Assembly: GCA_030141605.1 (NCBI GenBank)
Contig: JAQGDQ010001176.1
Coordinates: 1 to 57,402, forward strand
From: Tubiluchus corallicola
Taxonomy: Eukaryota; Priapulida; Priapulimorpha; Priapulimorphida; Tubiluchidae
Length of the DNA: 57,402 nucleotides
Direction of reading: 5' to 3'
Shown here: positions 23,040-34,796 of the stretch, one piece after another
Layout of the letters: every line of letters begins with the position of its first letter
Numbering within the stretch: the stretch's first letter is position 1
The notes under the pieces: generated by a model
What the model was told of the DNA's origin: nothing
The model's database searches: none
What the model saw: the letters and a program-made list of their open reading frames with translations, nothing else
Program-made: the position numbers and the translations under genes

Positions 23040-23150
23040 ATATTGATGAATGTCAGTCAAACCCTTGTGATTATGGTTCATGCAATAACTTACAGAATAA
23101 ATACACGTGTACTTGCAAAGCTGGTTATAAAGGAGATAATTGCAGTGAAG
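23040..23150 (+). CDS. EGF exon 33, class B (B3)
   Basis: Acceptor tttttag, donor gaag|gtaaaa. It starts [15 protein letters not shown] and differs from B2 only in YKGDNCSE (Asp for Tyr), indicating a recent common ancestor. Confidence 0.93.
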
Positions 23151-23680
23151 GTAAAATCGAAAACAATTTTTGCTTAGATTCCAGTTTACAAAAACAATTA
23201 ATCACATATAATTATTGTATTTTACCAAATAGCAGAAATCCTTGGTTCATGACCGATGGGAGGTGCAAAACTGTTTGAGAATTTCTAATTTGGTGTAGCT
23301 TTTCTGACCATCCATGATTGATCTTCTACTACGTAATGATATATTAGATTTGGCCTGATTTCCCACAGATGCACCAGTACAAATAACTGTACTAGACAAT
23401 AGAGTAAATATCTCAGTCTGAAAGGTAGAATGCCCTGTATTTTAGTGGTTAGCATAGCCGTTTTCTTCAAGCTGTCATTTTTAGATTTACTTTTGTACAT
23501 TTATATTGAAAATATAACATGAAAAACAAAATAAACAAGTATTCTGTGAATTTGCATCAGAAATGAGACATGCATGATGTAAACAACTGTTCTTACTCTC
23601 ATACATGCGGTACTTCATAGCACGAAATTTTGAAAAGACATGGTGAAGTTGGTTTTGATGATTAATTGTGAATATTTTAG

Positions 23681-23791
23681 ATATTGATGAATGTTTGGCA
23701 AAACCTTGTCATCACGGCACATGCACACAGGGAGTTAATAGCTACACTTGTACTTGTGAGGCAGGATATGAGGGCCACGACTGTGCTGAAG
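23681..23791 (+). CDS. EGF exon 34, class C (C3)
   Basis: Acceptor attttag, donor gaag|gtattg. It starts [15 protein letters not shown] and ends YEGHDCAE. The HHG and GHD motifs are shared with C1. Confidence 0.93.
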
Positions 23792-24383
23792 GTATTGTAT
23801 TATTATCTCTACAAGTATAGCTCTCATTTTTGATATTGAAAACATAAAACACCTTTATTATAAAATTTATGAAACATTTTATCTAGTGGCTGGTTCAAAT
23901 GCTAAATATTTCTTTTAGTTTTTAGCTGTGTAATATTTTTTCTTTTTATTTAAATGCTTGTTATTAAGAATTTTTCCCATCTTCAAATGCAACGGTTCTA
24001 TCAATTTTTTGTTCACAGTATTAAGACATACCTTTAATGGTGTGCTTGCTAAGTAGCATTACTGCAGTCATAAAATATTCATTTTTGACGTACAAAATGA
24101 TAACACCACAGTGATTTGTAATTATTAAACCATTACACAATTTTGTGATTTATAAGTTCTTTATGCATTTATAATTTCTGCAACAAAAAAAGCTAAACAA
24201 GGGTCAAAATTTGGTACCTTTGCTGTGCGTATAAATTGGACAACCAAAAATCACGAACAATTATAGAATCAAAATACTATGACAAATAAATTAAATTATG
24301 ACATGTAAATTTTTAGCAAATAAAGTAGATAGGCATCAGTATAAATACATAAAAAACTGATAAATAACCCATTCTATTGACAG

Positions 24384-24497
24384 AAATTGATGAATGCTTA
24401 TCTACTCCTTGTTCCAACGGGGCTACGTGTTATGATGAAATTAATAAGTACACTTGTGTTTGTCTTCCTGGTTATACTGGAACTAAATGTCAAGAAG
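24384..24497 (+). CDS. EGF exon 35, class D (D3)
   Basis: Acceptor ttgacag, donor gaag|gtatga. It starts [16 protein letters not shown], then [12 protein letters not shown] (Tyr for Phe after cysteine 3) and ends YTGTKCQE. Confidence 0.93.
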
Positions 24498-24856
24498 GTA
24501 TGATGTCACATGCTGACAAGACATATTACGCTTTACACTTTTGTGTATTTAGGTGTTTACAAGAGATTGTTATGTGCTGATATAACACGCAACGATACAG
24601 CGCGATTGAATGCGAACAACATTGTCAATATAATGGCAGGGTATGGCATGTTGAAATCAGAAACTGCTATGTCTTACACTTCATATGAATATCAGAAGTA
24701 GCCCAATATTCTCTTTCTTGAGAACAAGATAAGATTTGTTGCAACTGCATTTGCCAGTTTTATTTTACTAGTTTATTATATTATCATTTTGTTGCTCAAG
24801 CACAATTGTTTAAAAGGCATTTTTGCTTGGTGTTTAGATTTTTCTTTCTTTTTTAG

Positions 24857-24970
24857 ATATTGACGAGTGTTCTTCCAATCCTTGCAGAAATGGGGCTTCC
24901 TGTACCAACGGAATTAACCATTACAATTGTTCCTGTGCAGTCGGGTTTACAGGAACTTTTTGCGAACAAA
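24857..24970 (+). CDS. EGF exon 36, class E (E3)
   Basis: Acceptor tttttag, donor caaa|gtaatt. It starts [16 protein letters not shown] and ends FTGTFCEQ. The predicted protein is identical to E4 (32755), and the preceding intron is also shared. The frame stays open far into the intron by chance. Confidence 0.93.
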
Positions 24971-25049
24971 GTAATTTTTGCCACATCTATTAATGTGCAA
25001 AATTTAGTAAATTGGTCTCTGTTTAGTGTATTTGCTGCTTTTCTTTTGA

Positions 25050-25135
25050 CAACAATAAATTTGCGATATTATACTTATAAAAATGGAGCTATATTGAGAC
25101 TTGAAATTAGTAACTGTAATTTCCCTTGGTTCTGG
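25050..25135 (+). pseudogene. Relic EGF exon (E-prime) after E3
   Basis: Degenerate copy: aaaaatggagctatattgag matches the K-N-G-A loop and gaaattagtaactgtaattt the I-N-N-Y-T segment. No splice sites. Confidence 0.6.
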
Positions 25136-25411
25136 GATACAGCAAATCCAAATGTTAACAAGGTAAACGTTGTAACTGTATACTCTGTTATAGGTAGCAA
25201 ATGTTGCGAACTAAATAAATTTTGCATCATTTCGTATTTATTATCGGTGTGTGTAAAGCTTTTGAATTCGATTTCTTTAAGTTTTGTACGCAAAAATACA
25301 ATTACGGCCAAACTACATTTTCATTTTAAGGGTATCTTTGTAATACAAGATTTTGCAATTTTTGTTTGAATTTGCCTCTTTTGCTGAAACAAATTTATTG
25401 TTTCTGTTTAG

Positions 25412-25525
25412 ATATCAATGATTGTTCTCCTAATCCTTGTATGAATGGAGCAACATGTATAGATAAAATCAATAGCTACACTTGTTTATGTGTCAAGGGA
25501 TATGCCGGAGTTAATTGCTCAAAAG
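25412..25525 (+). CDS. EGF exon 37, class F (F3)
   Basis: Acceptor tgtttag, donor aaag|gtctgg. It reads [16 protein letters not shown] and ends AGVNCSK. The protein is identical to F1c and F4. Confidence 0.93.
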
Positions 25526-25599
25526 GTCTGGTTTGCATAATATTTGATACGCTTGAGAATATTATTAAAGATGTGTAATTTGTGCATAATTAATTTAAA

Positions 25600-26260
25600 T
25601 GTACGAACATGAAGACATCTTGCCACTTTCTATATTCAACTATGTCAGTCTCTAGTGAATTAATCCTGATTTGATGTGAAGCAGAGATGTTCACTTGTTT
25701 ACATGGCGCTCTTTCTGATTAAAGGGAAATTCTTAAATGTATGTTACGAAATTTAGATATGAATCAGAACAACTAGTGAAAGCTTCTCACAAATTTCTGT
25801 ATTCGAATGTGTTAGTCACTAATGAGGTAATTCTGAATTGAAGTAAAGCAGAGATGTTCACTTGTTTGCATGGCGCTCTTTCTGATTAAAGGGAAATTCT
25901 TAAATGTATGTTACGAAATTTAGATATGAATCAGTACAGCTAGTGAAAGCTTCTCACGAATTTCTGTATTCGAATGTGTTAGTCACTAATGAGGTAATTC
26001 TGAATTGAAGTAAAGCAGAGATGTTCACTTGTTTACATGGCGCTCTTTCTGATTAAAGGGAAATTCTTAAATGTATGTTAAGAAATTTAGATATGAATCA
26101 GAACAGCTAGTGAAAGCTTCTCACGAATTTCTGTATTCGAATGTGTTAGTCACTAGTGAGGTAATTCTGAATTGAAGTAAAGCAGAGTTGTTCACTTGTT
26201 TGCGTGCCACTGTTTCAGACTAAAGTGCAATTTTTAAAAATATATTAGAAAATGTAGATA
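25600..26260. repeat. 167-bp tandem repeat, about 4 copies
   Basis: gcagag landmarks at 25681, 25848, 26015 and 26182 give a 167-bp period. The middle two units are nearly identical. The unit is ordinary F-G intron sequence that exists as one copy in cassette 1, two in cassettes 2 and 4. Confidence 0.9.
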
Positions 26261-26402
26261 TACGAGTCTGAGCAGCTTGTTAAGAAAAACATTATTGTTA
26301 TTGCAGAAAGGTACAATGTTAATCTATAATGAATTATTGATCACTATTAGTTTGACTGAACTTGTATAAGAAAATAAGGGACTGAAGTCACTGCTTTTTT
26401 AG

Positions 26403-26519
26403 ATGTTAACGATTGCTCATGTAATCCTTGCATGAATGGAGGCAATTGTACAGACATTGGTGTCAGTGGATACAGTTGTTCTTGTGCTGCTGGGTACACA
26501 GGAGTTAACTGCGAACAAG
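26403..26519 (+). CDS. EGF exon 38, class G (G3)
   Basis: Acceptor ttttttag, donor caag|gtaaaa, 117 bp. It starts [16 protein letters not shown], then IGVSGYSCSC. It lies just after the 167-bp tandem array. Confidence 0.92.
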
Positions 26520-27603
26520 GTAAAAATTTGCCAAATGAAATGTGTCATATTTGTATTTGCATGTTCATTAGTTTTTTTTTTCGTTTCAAAACAGATGTTA
26601 AAGTAAAATTGAAAACTTTTGCGTGAAAATGATATCTTAAGCTATTTTAAACTGTGTTAGGCTTATCTATAAAATATGTAATAATTCTCTGAATGTTCTA
26701 CAAGATTTTCTTATCTTGTATAAACACCAGTGATCATAATGCTACGTTGCTACGTTTTTGTTTTTTATTCTATATTGCACGTACTTTTATATATATACAA
26801 CTTAAATATAAAATTAAAATCGCACTACACTCAAAATGTTCTTGCAGCTAACTAAAAAAGCTGCCATGAAGCAGGAGTGTTGCTACCAATAGGCCTGCAC
26901 CTCACAAACTAACATTCATTTGAAAACTAAACTAAACATAATAGGATTACGTGTTTAGTAAATATTGTAAATCTGAAAATGTAGCATAACTGCAAATAAT
27001 GGAAACTTTACCAGTATTATTTGATGTTTATTTTAGGGAAAATTTCTTTCTTATGAATATGTTGTTTAGGTTTTATAGACTGTTAAAGTCATAGATATTG
27101 AAACATTTAATGGATCACAATGGTTTGTATGGCATTTGATATAATAGAAGTCTCAAAACTCGACCTTCTTTTTTCCTGTATCAAGAGCCCCTCCTCCCTG
27201 GACACCTGACAGGGTTCTCCAAGATTAAATAGAAGGTCACACTTCAAAGTAGTGCAACAGCCAAAACAAGAGACAGTAAAACAAAAATACCAGGAGGACA
27301 TTTAGTTAGTCAGCCTTTATTTAATTAATGGCAAAATTTGCACAATGTTTTTATATATAGAAAGCTTTTATATATAGTAAGTATATTTATGTACTTCAGC
27401 CATTCATATGGTACAAAAATTTAAGTAATTTCTGCGCATTGCCTTTGCAGTTTAAGGTTAAGATGGTAAATTTATTATTTTTTCAAAGTTCTTTAAAACA
27501 AGTCTGTTTATATTTAGAATGTACGATATGTTCACAAGCACTGTTGAATCAGATTTAAGAGATAAAATTCATTCTCAGTGTAAGATGTCTAATTTTTTTC
27601 CAG

Positions 27604-27717
27604 TTGTTGATAATTGCTTCTCGGATTCTTGTCATAATGGAGGGACATGCAGAAATGGATTGAACTCTTTCACTTGTGATTGTCGTCAAGGATATACTGG
27701 AGATCACTGTGAACAAG
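27604..27717 (+). CDS. EGF exon 39, class H (H3)
   Basis: Acceptor tttccag, whereas other H copies have tttcacag or tttcag; donor caag|gtatgt. It starts [16 protein letters not shown], with [14 protein letters not shown]. Confidence 0.93.
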
Positions 27718-28133
27718 GTATGTGTGCTTTAATTGTCATGTTCTAAGTTTGATGTCTCTTTTTTATGGAACTTTTTTAAGTAATGGTTTATCTAGTACTG
27801 AGATACCATTTTGAATTTGATGTTTATAAATAAAGTTGTTGTCTGTAGTCTTACCTCACTTGCCAAGAAAAAAGCAAACATCCATTTAGGTACCCCTATT
27901 TGGAAACATTAATTAGAAACATTAACAGACCTTATATAGAGTATTTTATGCCTAAATGCTGTAGAATACAAATGTATAAAATCAAGTCGCATAATATTTA
28001 AAAAATTAAAGTCACGATATACGAAATTGTATTTGCAACACATATTGCATTGTGTACTTGAAATACTATAGCGAATCAAAACAAGAAGATGAGATCATGA
28101 TTTGGTAAAAGCATGATTTTTTTTTACTTCTAG

Positions 28134-28244
28134 ACATTGATGAATGTTTATCAAATCCTTGTAATAATGGTACATGTAAGGATCTAGTCAATAGATACAC
28201 TTGTAACTGCAGTGACGGTTATGAAGGCTTTAACTGTGACAAAG
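28134..28244 (+). CDS. EGF exon 40, class I (I3)
   Basis: Acceptor cttctag, donor aaag|gtaaga. It starts [15 protein letters not shown] and ends YEGFNCDK. It ends cassette 3, the simplest complete nine-exon cassette (A3 to I3). Confidence 0.93.
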
Positions 28245-28809
28245 GTAAGATATACCACTTAATTTTTTCAATGTTGCAATTTAAGTTCAACTGCTGTCCC
28301 TTTTAAGACAACATATTCTGATAGGCCGTATGTAAGGACACTTTTTGAATATGGACATGAGTGCACAACTTTCTCCAGTTTGAAAACAAAATATCCTTAA
28401 AACGAGGCAGTAAACAGAATGATTATGTCCAACTGTTTGCAAAAACGTCTTTCAAAATAACCGGATTTCTAATTTGCTGTTTTTCTCTGTGCATTTTAGT
28501 GTTCAGATAAACCATGCGATGCCTCATGTTGGCAGCTTTTGCAGTTTTTATTATGATTACTCATGGAGTGCTAAGTTTAGAAATGCCAATTTTGCTTACA
28601 GTAGTACCTTATTTTATGTCACATGTTTTAGTTAACCATATGGACAAATTTGCTTAGGTATCATAAGGAGCACGAATATTTTCTAGGTTGTTTAAATTCC
28701 TAATGGAGCTTAAATAAAATATACATGTTAAACAGCCTAATTTGGATTTTACATAATACAGTCTGTTATTGCTGCATTGCCTCAATGATTTTTGTGTTGA
28801 TATTCTTAG

Positions 28810-28920
28810 ATATTGATGAGTGTGCATCAAACCCTTGTCGTCACGGTTCGTGCAATAATCTACAAAACAGATACAATTGTACTTGTGATCCCGGCTATCA
28901 AGGAACTAAATGCGATGAAG
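28810..28920 (+). CDS. EGF exon 41, class A (A4)
   Basis: Acceptor ttcttag, donor gaag|gtaaag. It starts [15 protein letters not shown] and ends YQGTKCDE; it is nearly identical to A2. Confidence 0.93.
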
Positions 28921-29402
28921 GTAAAGCATTATTATGAGGTTCTCAAACATTGCAGCATTAGCTTACATGTGTGTCAGTGTGAATCTTGTCATAGATGTTA
29001 ATGATAACAATTTAATTTAATGATTCAAATGCTACTTGTAACATGTACATCTGCAAGTAGACCAGTTGTGGCACAATGACAGTTTGAAGCTAGTTACAGT
29101 CAAATTCCTGCACATTTTTTACAAAACTGATGAAATTAAGGCAGTTATCATGTTTTCCTAAACAAAACAAACTGTTATATTGTTCTCTGCAAAAGGACTG
29201 TACTTAAATATTACATCTATTATCAGTACTATAGTCCTTGCAATGCTATGTGAATTCAAAAATTATCTAAAACATATTTCTTAATCTTTGCCATACTGCC
29301 ATTTTCACTGGCATGCTACATTTCAGTGGGTGAGTGAGGCATAACTATCTATTTCAAAAATGAGTGCTCTTATACTCCTTGTAAAATGGAGCTAGTTATA
29401 AT

Positions 29403-29609
29403 GGATGTAGCATAGCGAAATGTATTGAAAATTTGCAGTCTAAGTCAGCAGTTAAAAACAGATGTTAGTAGTATTAAAAGTTAAAATTTTGGTTTATTTT
29501 TAGATATTGGATGTAGCATAGCGAAATGTATTGAAAATTAGCATTCTAAGTCAGCAGTTAAAAACAAATGTTAGTAGTATTAAAAGTTAAAATTTCGGTT
29601 TATTTTTAG
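29403..29609 (+). repeat. ~107-bp tandem duplication including the B4 acceptor
   Basis: ggatgtagcatagcgaaatg at 29403 recurs at 29509. The first copy ends at tttttag|atattgg, so a decoy acceptor with a few exon bases lies 106 bp before the true B4 acceptor. Confidence 0.85.
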
Positions 29610-29720
29610 ATATTGATGAATGTCTGTCAAACCCTTGTGATTATGGTTCATGCAATAACTTACAGAATAAATACACGTGTACTTGCAAAGCTGGTTATAA
29701 AGGATATAATTGCAGTGAAG
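29610..29720 (+). CDS. EGF exon 42, class B (B4)
   Basis: Acceptor tttttag, donor gaag|gtaaaa. It starts [15 protein letters not shown]; Leu replaces the Gln of B2 and B3. A duplicated copy of its acceptor plus a few exon bases lies about 107 bp upstream. Confidence 0.93.
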
Positions 29721-30271
29721 GTAAAATTGAAAAAAACTTTTTGTTGAGATTGCAGTTTACAAAAACAATTAATCGTATATGATTATTGTACTTGACCAAA
29801 TAGCAGAAAGCCTTGGTTCAAGACCAATAGGAATTGCAACACTATTTGAGAATTTCTTATTTGGTGTAGCTTTTCTGAGTTTCCATGATTGATCTTATAC
29901 TACACCTTGATACATCAGATTTGGACTGATTTACCACAGATACACCAGTACAATAACTGTACTAAATTATACAGTAAATTTCTGAAAGCTAGAATGCCCT
30001 GTATTTTAGTGGTTAGCGTAGGTGCTTTCTTCAAACTGTCGTTTTCAGATTTGCTTTTGTACGTTTATATGGTAACCTTAATGTGAGAAAGAAAATAAAC
30101 AAGTATTCTGTGAATTTGCATAACAAATGAGAAGTAAACGACCGTAAACAAAGTGACGTAAACAACTGTTCTTATTCTTATACATTCATACATCATAGCG
30201 CAAAGTTTTGAGAAGACATAGTGAAGATGTGATTTCCAGTTGTTTTTGATAATTAATTGTGAATATTTTAG

Positions 30272-30382
30272 ATATTGATGAATGTTTGCCAAAACCTTGT
30301 TATCACGGCACATGCACACAGGGAGTGAATAACTACACCTGCACTTGTGAGGCAGGATATGTGGGTTATAACTGTGCTGAAG
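30272..30382 (+). CDS. EGF exon 43, class C (C4)
   Basis: Acceptor attttag, donor gaag|gtattg. It starts [15 protein letters not shown] and ends YVGYNCAE. Pro after Leu removes the O-glucose consensus Ser. Confidence 0.93.
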
Positions 30383-30652
30383 GTATTGTTTTACTATCTC
30401 TGTCAGTGCAGCTCACATTTTTTTCAATTAAACACCTTTGTTATAAAATTTGTGAAACTTTTTATTTAGTAGTGCATTCAAATGCCTTTTACTTTTCAGC
30501 TGAGTATTTTTGCTACTTTTTATTCAAATGCTTGTTATTAGGATTTTTTCATGTTCAAATACCACACCTCCATCAATTTTTTGTTCACAGTTCTGTTAAC
30601 AGTGTGAAAATTTGCAAATGGTGTGCTTGCTATATAGCTTTATTTTGTCCCC

Positions 30653-31786
30653 ATAGATGGTGCTGTAGTCACCAACTCATAAATCATGTATGATAAGGAC
30701 CACAGCTTCATAAACAGTAGCGTTTTTCTCTGAAAACTTTTGTGAACAAGTGTAAGCGTCTACCCTGGTCATTATCACTCCATTTTCAACCTATAGATGG
30801 TGCTGTAGTCACCAACTCATAGATCATGTATGATAAAGACCACAGCTTCATAAACAGTAGCGTTTTTCTCTGAAAACTTTTGTGAACAAGTCTAAGTGTC
30901 TACCCTGATCATTATCACTCCATTTTAACCTATAGATGGTGCTGTAGTCAACAACTCATAGATCATGTATGATAAAGACCACAGCTTCATAAACAGTAGC
31001 GTTTTTCTCTGAAAACTTTTGTGAACAAGTGTAAGCGTCTACCCTGGTCATTATCACTCCATTTTCAACCTATAGATGGTGCTGTAGTCACCAACTCATA
31101 GATCATGTATGATAAAGACCACAGCTTCATAAACAGTAGCGTTTTTCTCTGAAAACTTTTGTGAACAAGTGTAAGCGTCTACCCTGATCATTATCACTCC
31201 ATTTTTAACCTATAGATGGTGCTGTAGTCACCAACTCATAAATCATGTATGATAAGGACCACAGCTTCATAAACAGTAGCGTTTTTCTCTGAAAACTTTT
31301 GTGAACAAGTGTAAGCGTCTACCCTGGTCATTATCACTCCATTTTCAACCTATAGATGGTGCTGTAGTCACCAACTCATAGATCATGTATGATAAAGACC
31401 ACAGCTTCATAAACAGTAGCGTTTTTCTCTGAAAACTTTTGTGAACAAGTGTAAGCGTCTACCCTGATCATTATCACTCCATTTTTAACCTATAGATGGT
31501 GCTGTAGTCACCAACTCATAGATCATGTATGATAAGGACCACAGCTTCATAAACAAGAGCGTTTCTCTCTGAAAACTTTTGTGAAGAAGTCTAAGTGTCT
31601 ACCCTGATCATTATCACTCCATTTTAACCTATAGATGGTGCTGTAGTCACCAACTCATAAATCATGTATGATAAGGACCACAGCTTCATAAACAGTAGCG
31701 TTTTTGTCTGAAAACTTTTGTGAACAAGTCTAAGCATCTACCCTGATCATTATCACTCCATTTTTAACCTATAGATGGTGCTGTAC
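30653..31786. repeat. 140-bp minisatellite, 8 copies plus part
   Basis: atagatggtgctgtag recurs at 30653, 30793, 30932, 31072, 31212, 31352, 31492, 31631 and 31771. Some neighbouring copies alternate ggtca...ttttcaacc with gatca...tttttaacc, a two-unit higher-order pattern. It lies in intron C4-D4 only. Confidence 0.95.
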
Positions 31787-32274
31787 TCATAAATTTTGAT
31801 TTTGATGACCTCCAAAATGTTACAGAACACCACAGTGATTTATGATTATTACGCCGATACCCATTACGATGGATTTATGAGGCTTCTTTGCATTTCTGCT
31901 ACAAATGAAGGTTAAACTATGTTTAACATTTGGTACCTTTGTTGTATATATAAGCAACACAACAAAATAACATGACCAAAAAAATTCAAAGTACTACAAC
32001 AAATAGATTTAATTTAGTTATCACGAATAATCAATAATTATGACATTTTCATTTTTAACTCTTAACATTTCATACTTGCTGATTCATTCCATCAAAACTG
32101 TAAGTAGATTCAGTTTTCAGGAATACATTCTCCCGTAATTTGATTTAAAATTGATTTGTACAAGACTAATGAACCATATCATGTGTTAATATTTACAAAT
32201 AAGATAGATATGGATACGTATAAATACATATAAAACTAATAAATTAACCTATTTCTATTGACATCTGTTAACAG

Positions 32275-32388
32275 AAATTGATGAATGCTTATCTACTCCT
32301 TGTTCCAATGGTGCTTCGTGTTTTGATGACGTTAATAAGTACACTTGTGTTTGTCTTGCTGGATATACTGGAATTAAATGTAAACAAG
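32275..32388 (+). CDS. EGF exon 44, class D (D4)
   Basis: Acceptor ttaacag, donor caag|gtatga. It starts [16 protein letters not shown], then CFDDVNKYTCVC and CLAGYTGIKCKQ. It follows the 140-bp minisatellite intron. Confidence 0.93.
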
Positions 32389-32754
32389 GTATGACACCAC
32401 TTACTGACACTACTTATATAATGCATTGCACTTTTATGTATTTTTAAAAGTTTTTACAAGTTATTGTCATGTGCCGACACATTACAATACTGTCCAGTTT
32501 AATGTAAACAACTTTGTCATTATAGTGGTATGGTATGGGATATTTGAATTAAAAAAAATGCGACATCATATACTTCATGTCAGAAGTAGCCTAATATTCT
32601 TTTACCTGAGAACAAGATAAGATAAGATAAGATTTGTTGCAACTGCATTTGCCAGTTTTATTTTACTAGTTTGTTATATTATCAATTTGTTGCTCAAGTA
32701 CAATTGTTTAAAAGGCATTTTTGCTTGGTGTTTAGATTTTTCTTTCTTTTTTAG

Positions 32755-32868
32755 ATATTGACGAGTGTTCTTCCAATCCTTGCAGAAACGGGGCTTCCTG
32801 TACCAATGGAATTAACCATTACAATTGTTCCTGTGCAGTCGGGTTTACAGGAACTTTTTGCGAACAAA
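32755..32868 (+). CDS. EGF exon 45, class E (E4)
   Basis: Acceptor tttttag, donor caaa|gtaaac. Same predicted protein as E3, starting [16 protein letters not shown]. The relic exon downstream still reads as a recognisable EGF start. Confidence 0.93.
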
Positions 32869-32952
32869 GTAAACGAAGCAACGTTTAATATAATTTCTTG
32901 TGCAAAATTAAGTAAATTCACTGCTTTTCAGTGCATTTACTGCTTTTCTTTT

Positions 32953-33040
32953 GACATTAACAAATTTTCATCAAATACTTGTAAAAAGGGAAGCTACGTG
33001 GACACATGAAATCATTAACTTTACTTTTCCTTGCATCTGG
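32953..33040 (+). pseudogene. Relic EGF exon (E-prime) after E4
   Basis: Reads DINKFSSNTCKKGSYVDT before a stop: EC became KF, but the C2 and glycine loop are recognisable. The tttttag acceptor is replaced by ctttt-gac. Confidence 0.75.
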
Positions 33041-33328
33041 GATGCAGCGCATCCAAATATCAACAAGATAAACATTGTAACCATGTACATTGTTGTAGAA
33101 AGAAAATATTGTGGATTAAATAAAATTCACAATGTTTCTAGTATATGTTTATATATATGTATAGTAAAGGTTTAAATTTAAATTTTTAAGTTTTGTAAGA
33201 AAATGAATGGCAAAACTATATTTTGAATTTTTTAAGCATAAAGGTCATCTTTCTAAAATAAGATTTTGAAATTATTGATTGAACCTGCCTGTTTCTTTTT
33301 TCGAAATGAATTTATTCTTTCTGTTTAG

Positions 33329-33442
33329 ATATCAATGATTGCTCTCCCAATCCTTGTATGAATGGAGCTACATGTATAGATAAAATCAATAGCTACACTT
33401 GTTTATGTGTCAAAGGATATGCTGGAGTTAATTGCTCAAAAG
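33329..33442 (+). CDS. EGF exon 46, class F (F4)
   Basis: Acceptor tgtttag, donor aaag|gtctga. It reads [16 protein letters not shown] and ends AGVNCSK. Confidence 0.93.
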
Positions 33443-33539
33443 GTCTGATTTGCATAATATTTGATATGCTAGAGAGAATTGTTAAAGATGTGTAATTTGT
33501 GCATTATTAAATTAAATGTATGAACATGAAGACATCTTG

Positions 33540-33830
33540 CTTTTTTCTGTATTCAAATATGTCAGTCTCTAGTGAGTTAATCCTGATTTGAAGCAGAGCT
33601 GTTCACTTGTTTACATGGCGCTCTTTCTGATTAAAGGGAAATTCTTAAATGTATGTTAAGAAATGTAGATATGAATCAGAACAGCTAGTGAAAGCTTCTC
33701 ACGAATTTCTGTATTCAACTACGTTAGTCACTAATGAGCTATTCCGGTTTGAAGCAGAGCTTTTGACTTGTTTACATGGCTCTATTTTATATTAAAATAC
33801 AATTTTTAAATATATATTAGAAAATTTAGA
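33540..33830. repeat. ~161-bp tandem repeat, 2 copies
   Basis: gaagcagagct at 33590 and 33751, same family as the 25.6-kb array. The second copy grades into the F-G intron end shared by all cassettes. Confidence 0.75.
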
Positions 33831-33975
33831 GATGACTCATAGCAGCTTGCCGAGAAAAAGTATTAATGGTCTTGCAAATATATACAACATTGATCTGCAA
33901 TGAATTATTGATCTCTGTTAACTTGAACAGCACTTTTATAAGAAAATAAGGGATTGAAGTCACTGCTTTTTTTAG

Positions 33976-34092
33976 ATGTTAATGATTGCTCATGTAATCC
34001 TTGCATAAATGGAGGCAGTTGTACGGATGTTGGAGTCAATGGATACAGTTGTTCTTGTGCTGCTGGGTACACAGGAGTCAATTGTGAAGAAG
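33976..34092 (+). CDS. EGF exon 47, class G (G4)
   Basis: Acceptor tttttag, donor gaag|gtaaaa, 117 bp. It starts [16 protein letters not shown], then [14 protein letters not shown] restores an O-fucose consensus that the GGNC copies lack. Confidence 0.92.
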
Positions 34093-34573
34093 GTAAAAAT
34101 TTGCCAAATGAAATGTTTCATACATCTTCTTGCATGGTCATTAGTGTTCTTTGCTTCAAAAGAGCTATTAATGTAAAATTGGATGTTTTACATAAAAATG
34201 ACATCTTTAGTTATTTTAAACTCTCTAATAGGCCTAGCTATAAAATGTCTTAACTCTCTAGTAACTGTGAAATCTGTAATAATTTTTAGAATGTTTAAAA
34301 AGTATTCTTATCAGGTAACAGGGCTTATAATTTAATATTTTTTTCAATTATTATTCTATATTGCTGAAAATCATATAGCGTAAACATTGTATAAGTTTGA
34401 AATTGTAACAGGCCTGCCAATAGCAAAAAATTTAAGATGGTAAATTTATTGTCTTTTCAAGCTTCTTTAAAAGAAATATGATTATATCTTAAATGCATGA
34501 GTTCACAGGCACTACTGAATCAGATTTAAGAAACAAAACTCATTCACAAAGTTAAATGTCTATTTTTTCACAG

Positions 34574-34687
34574 TTGTTGATAATTGCTTCTCTGATTCTT
34601 GTCATAATGGAGGGACATGCAGAAATGGATTGAACTCTTTCACTTGTGATTGTCCGCAAGGATATACTGGAGATCACTGTGAACAAG
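34574..34687 (+). CDS. EGF exon 48, class H (H4)
   Basis: Acceptor ttttcacag, donor caag|gtatgt. It starts [16 protein letters not shown], with [14 protein letters not shown]. It is followed by the 2.1-kb 24-bp array. Confidence 0.93.
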
Positions 34688-34796
34688 GTATGTGTGCTTT
34701 AATTGTGATGTCTTAACTCTATGATCGCAAACTGAAGCGTTTTGATCCTTTCGTTTCTAAAACATTTTTATAGCTATATTTTAAATTTTATTAATA

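Noticed and set aside
24860-25369. 169-codon + ORF overlapping exon E3
   Set aside because: It is in a different frame from the EGF; the open frame continues through intron sequence by chance.
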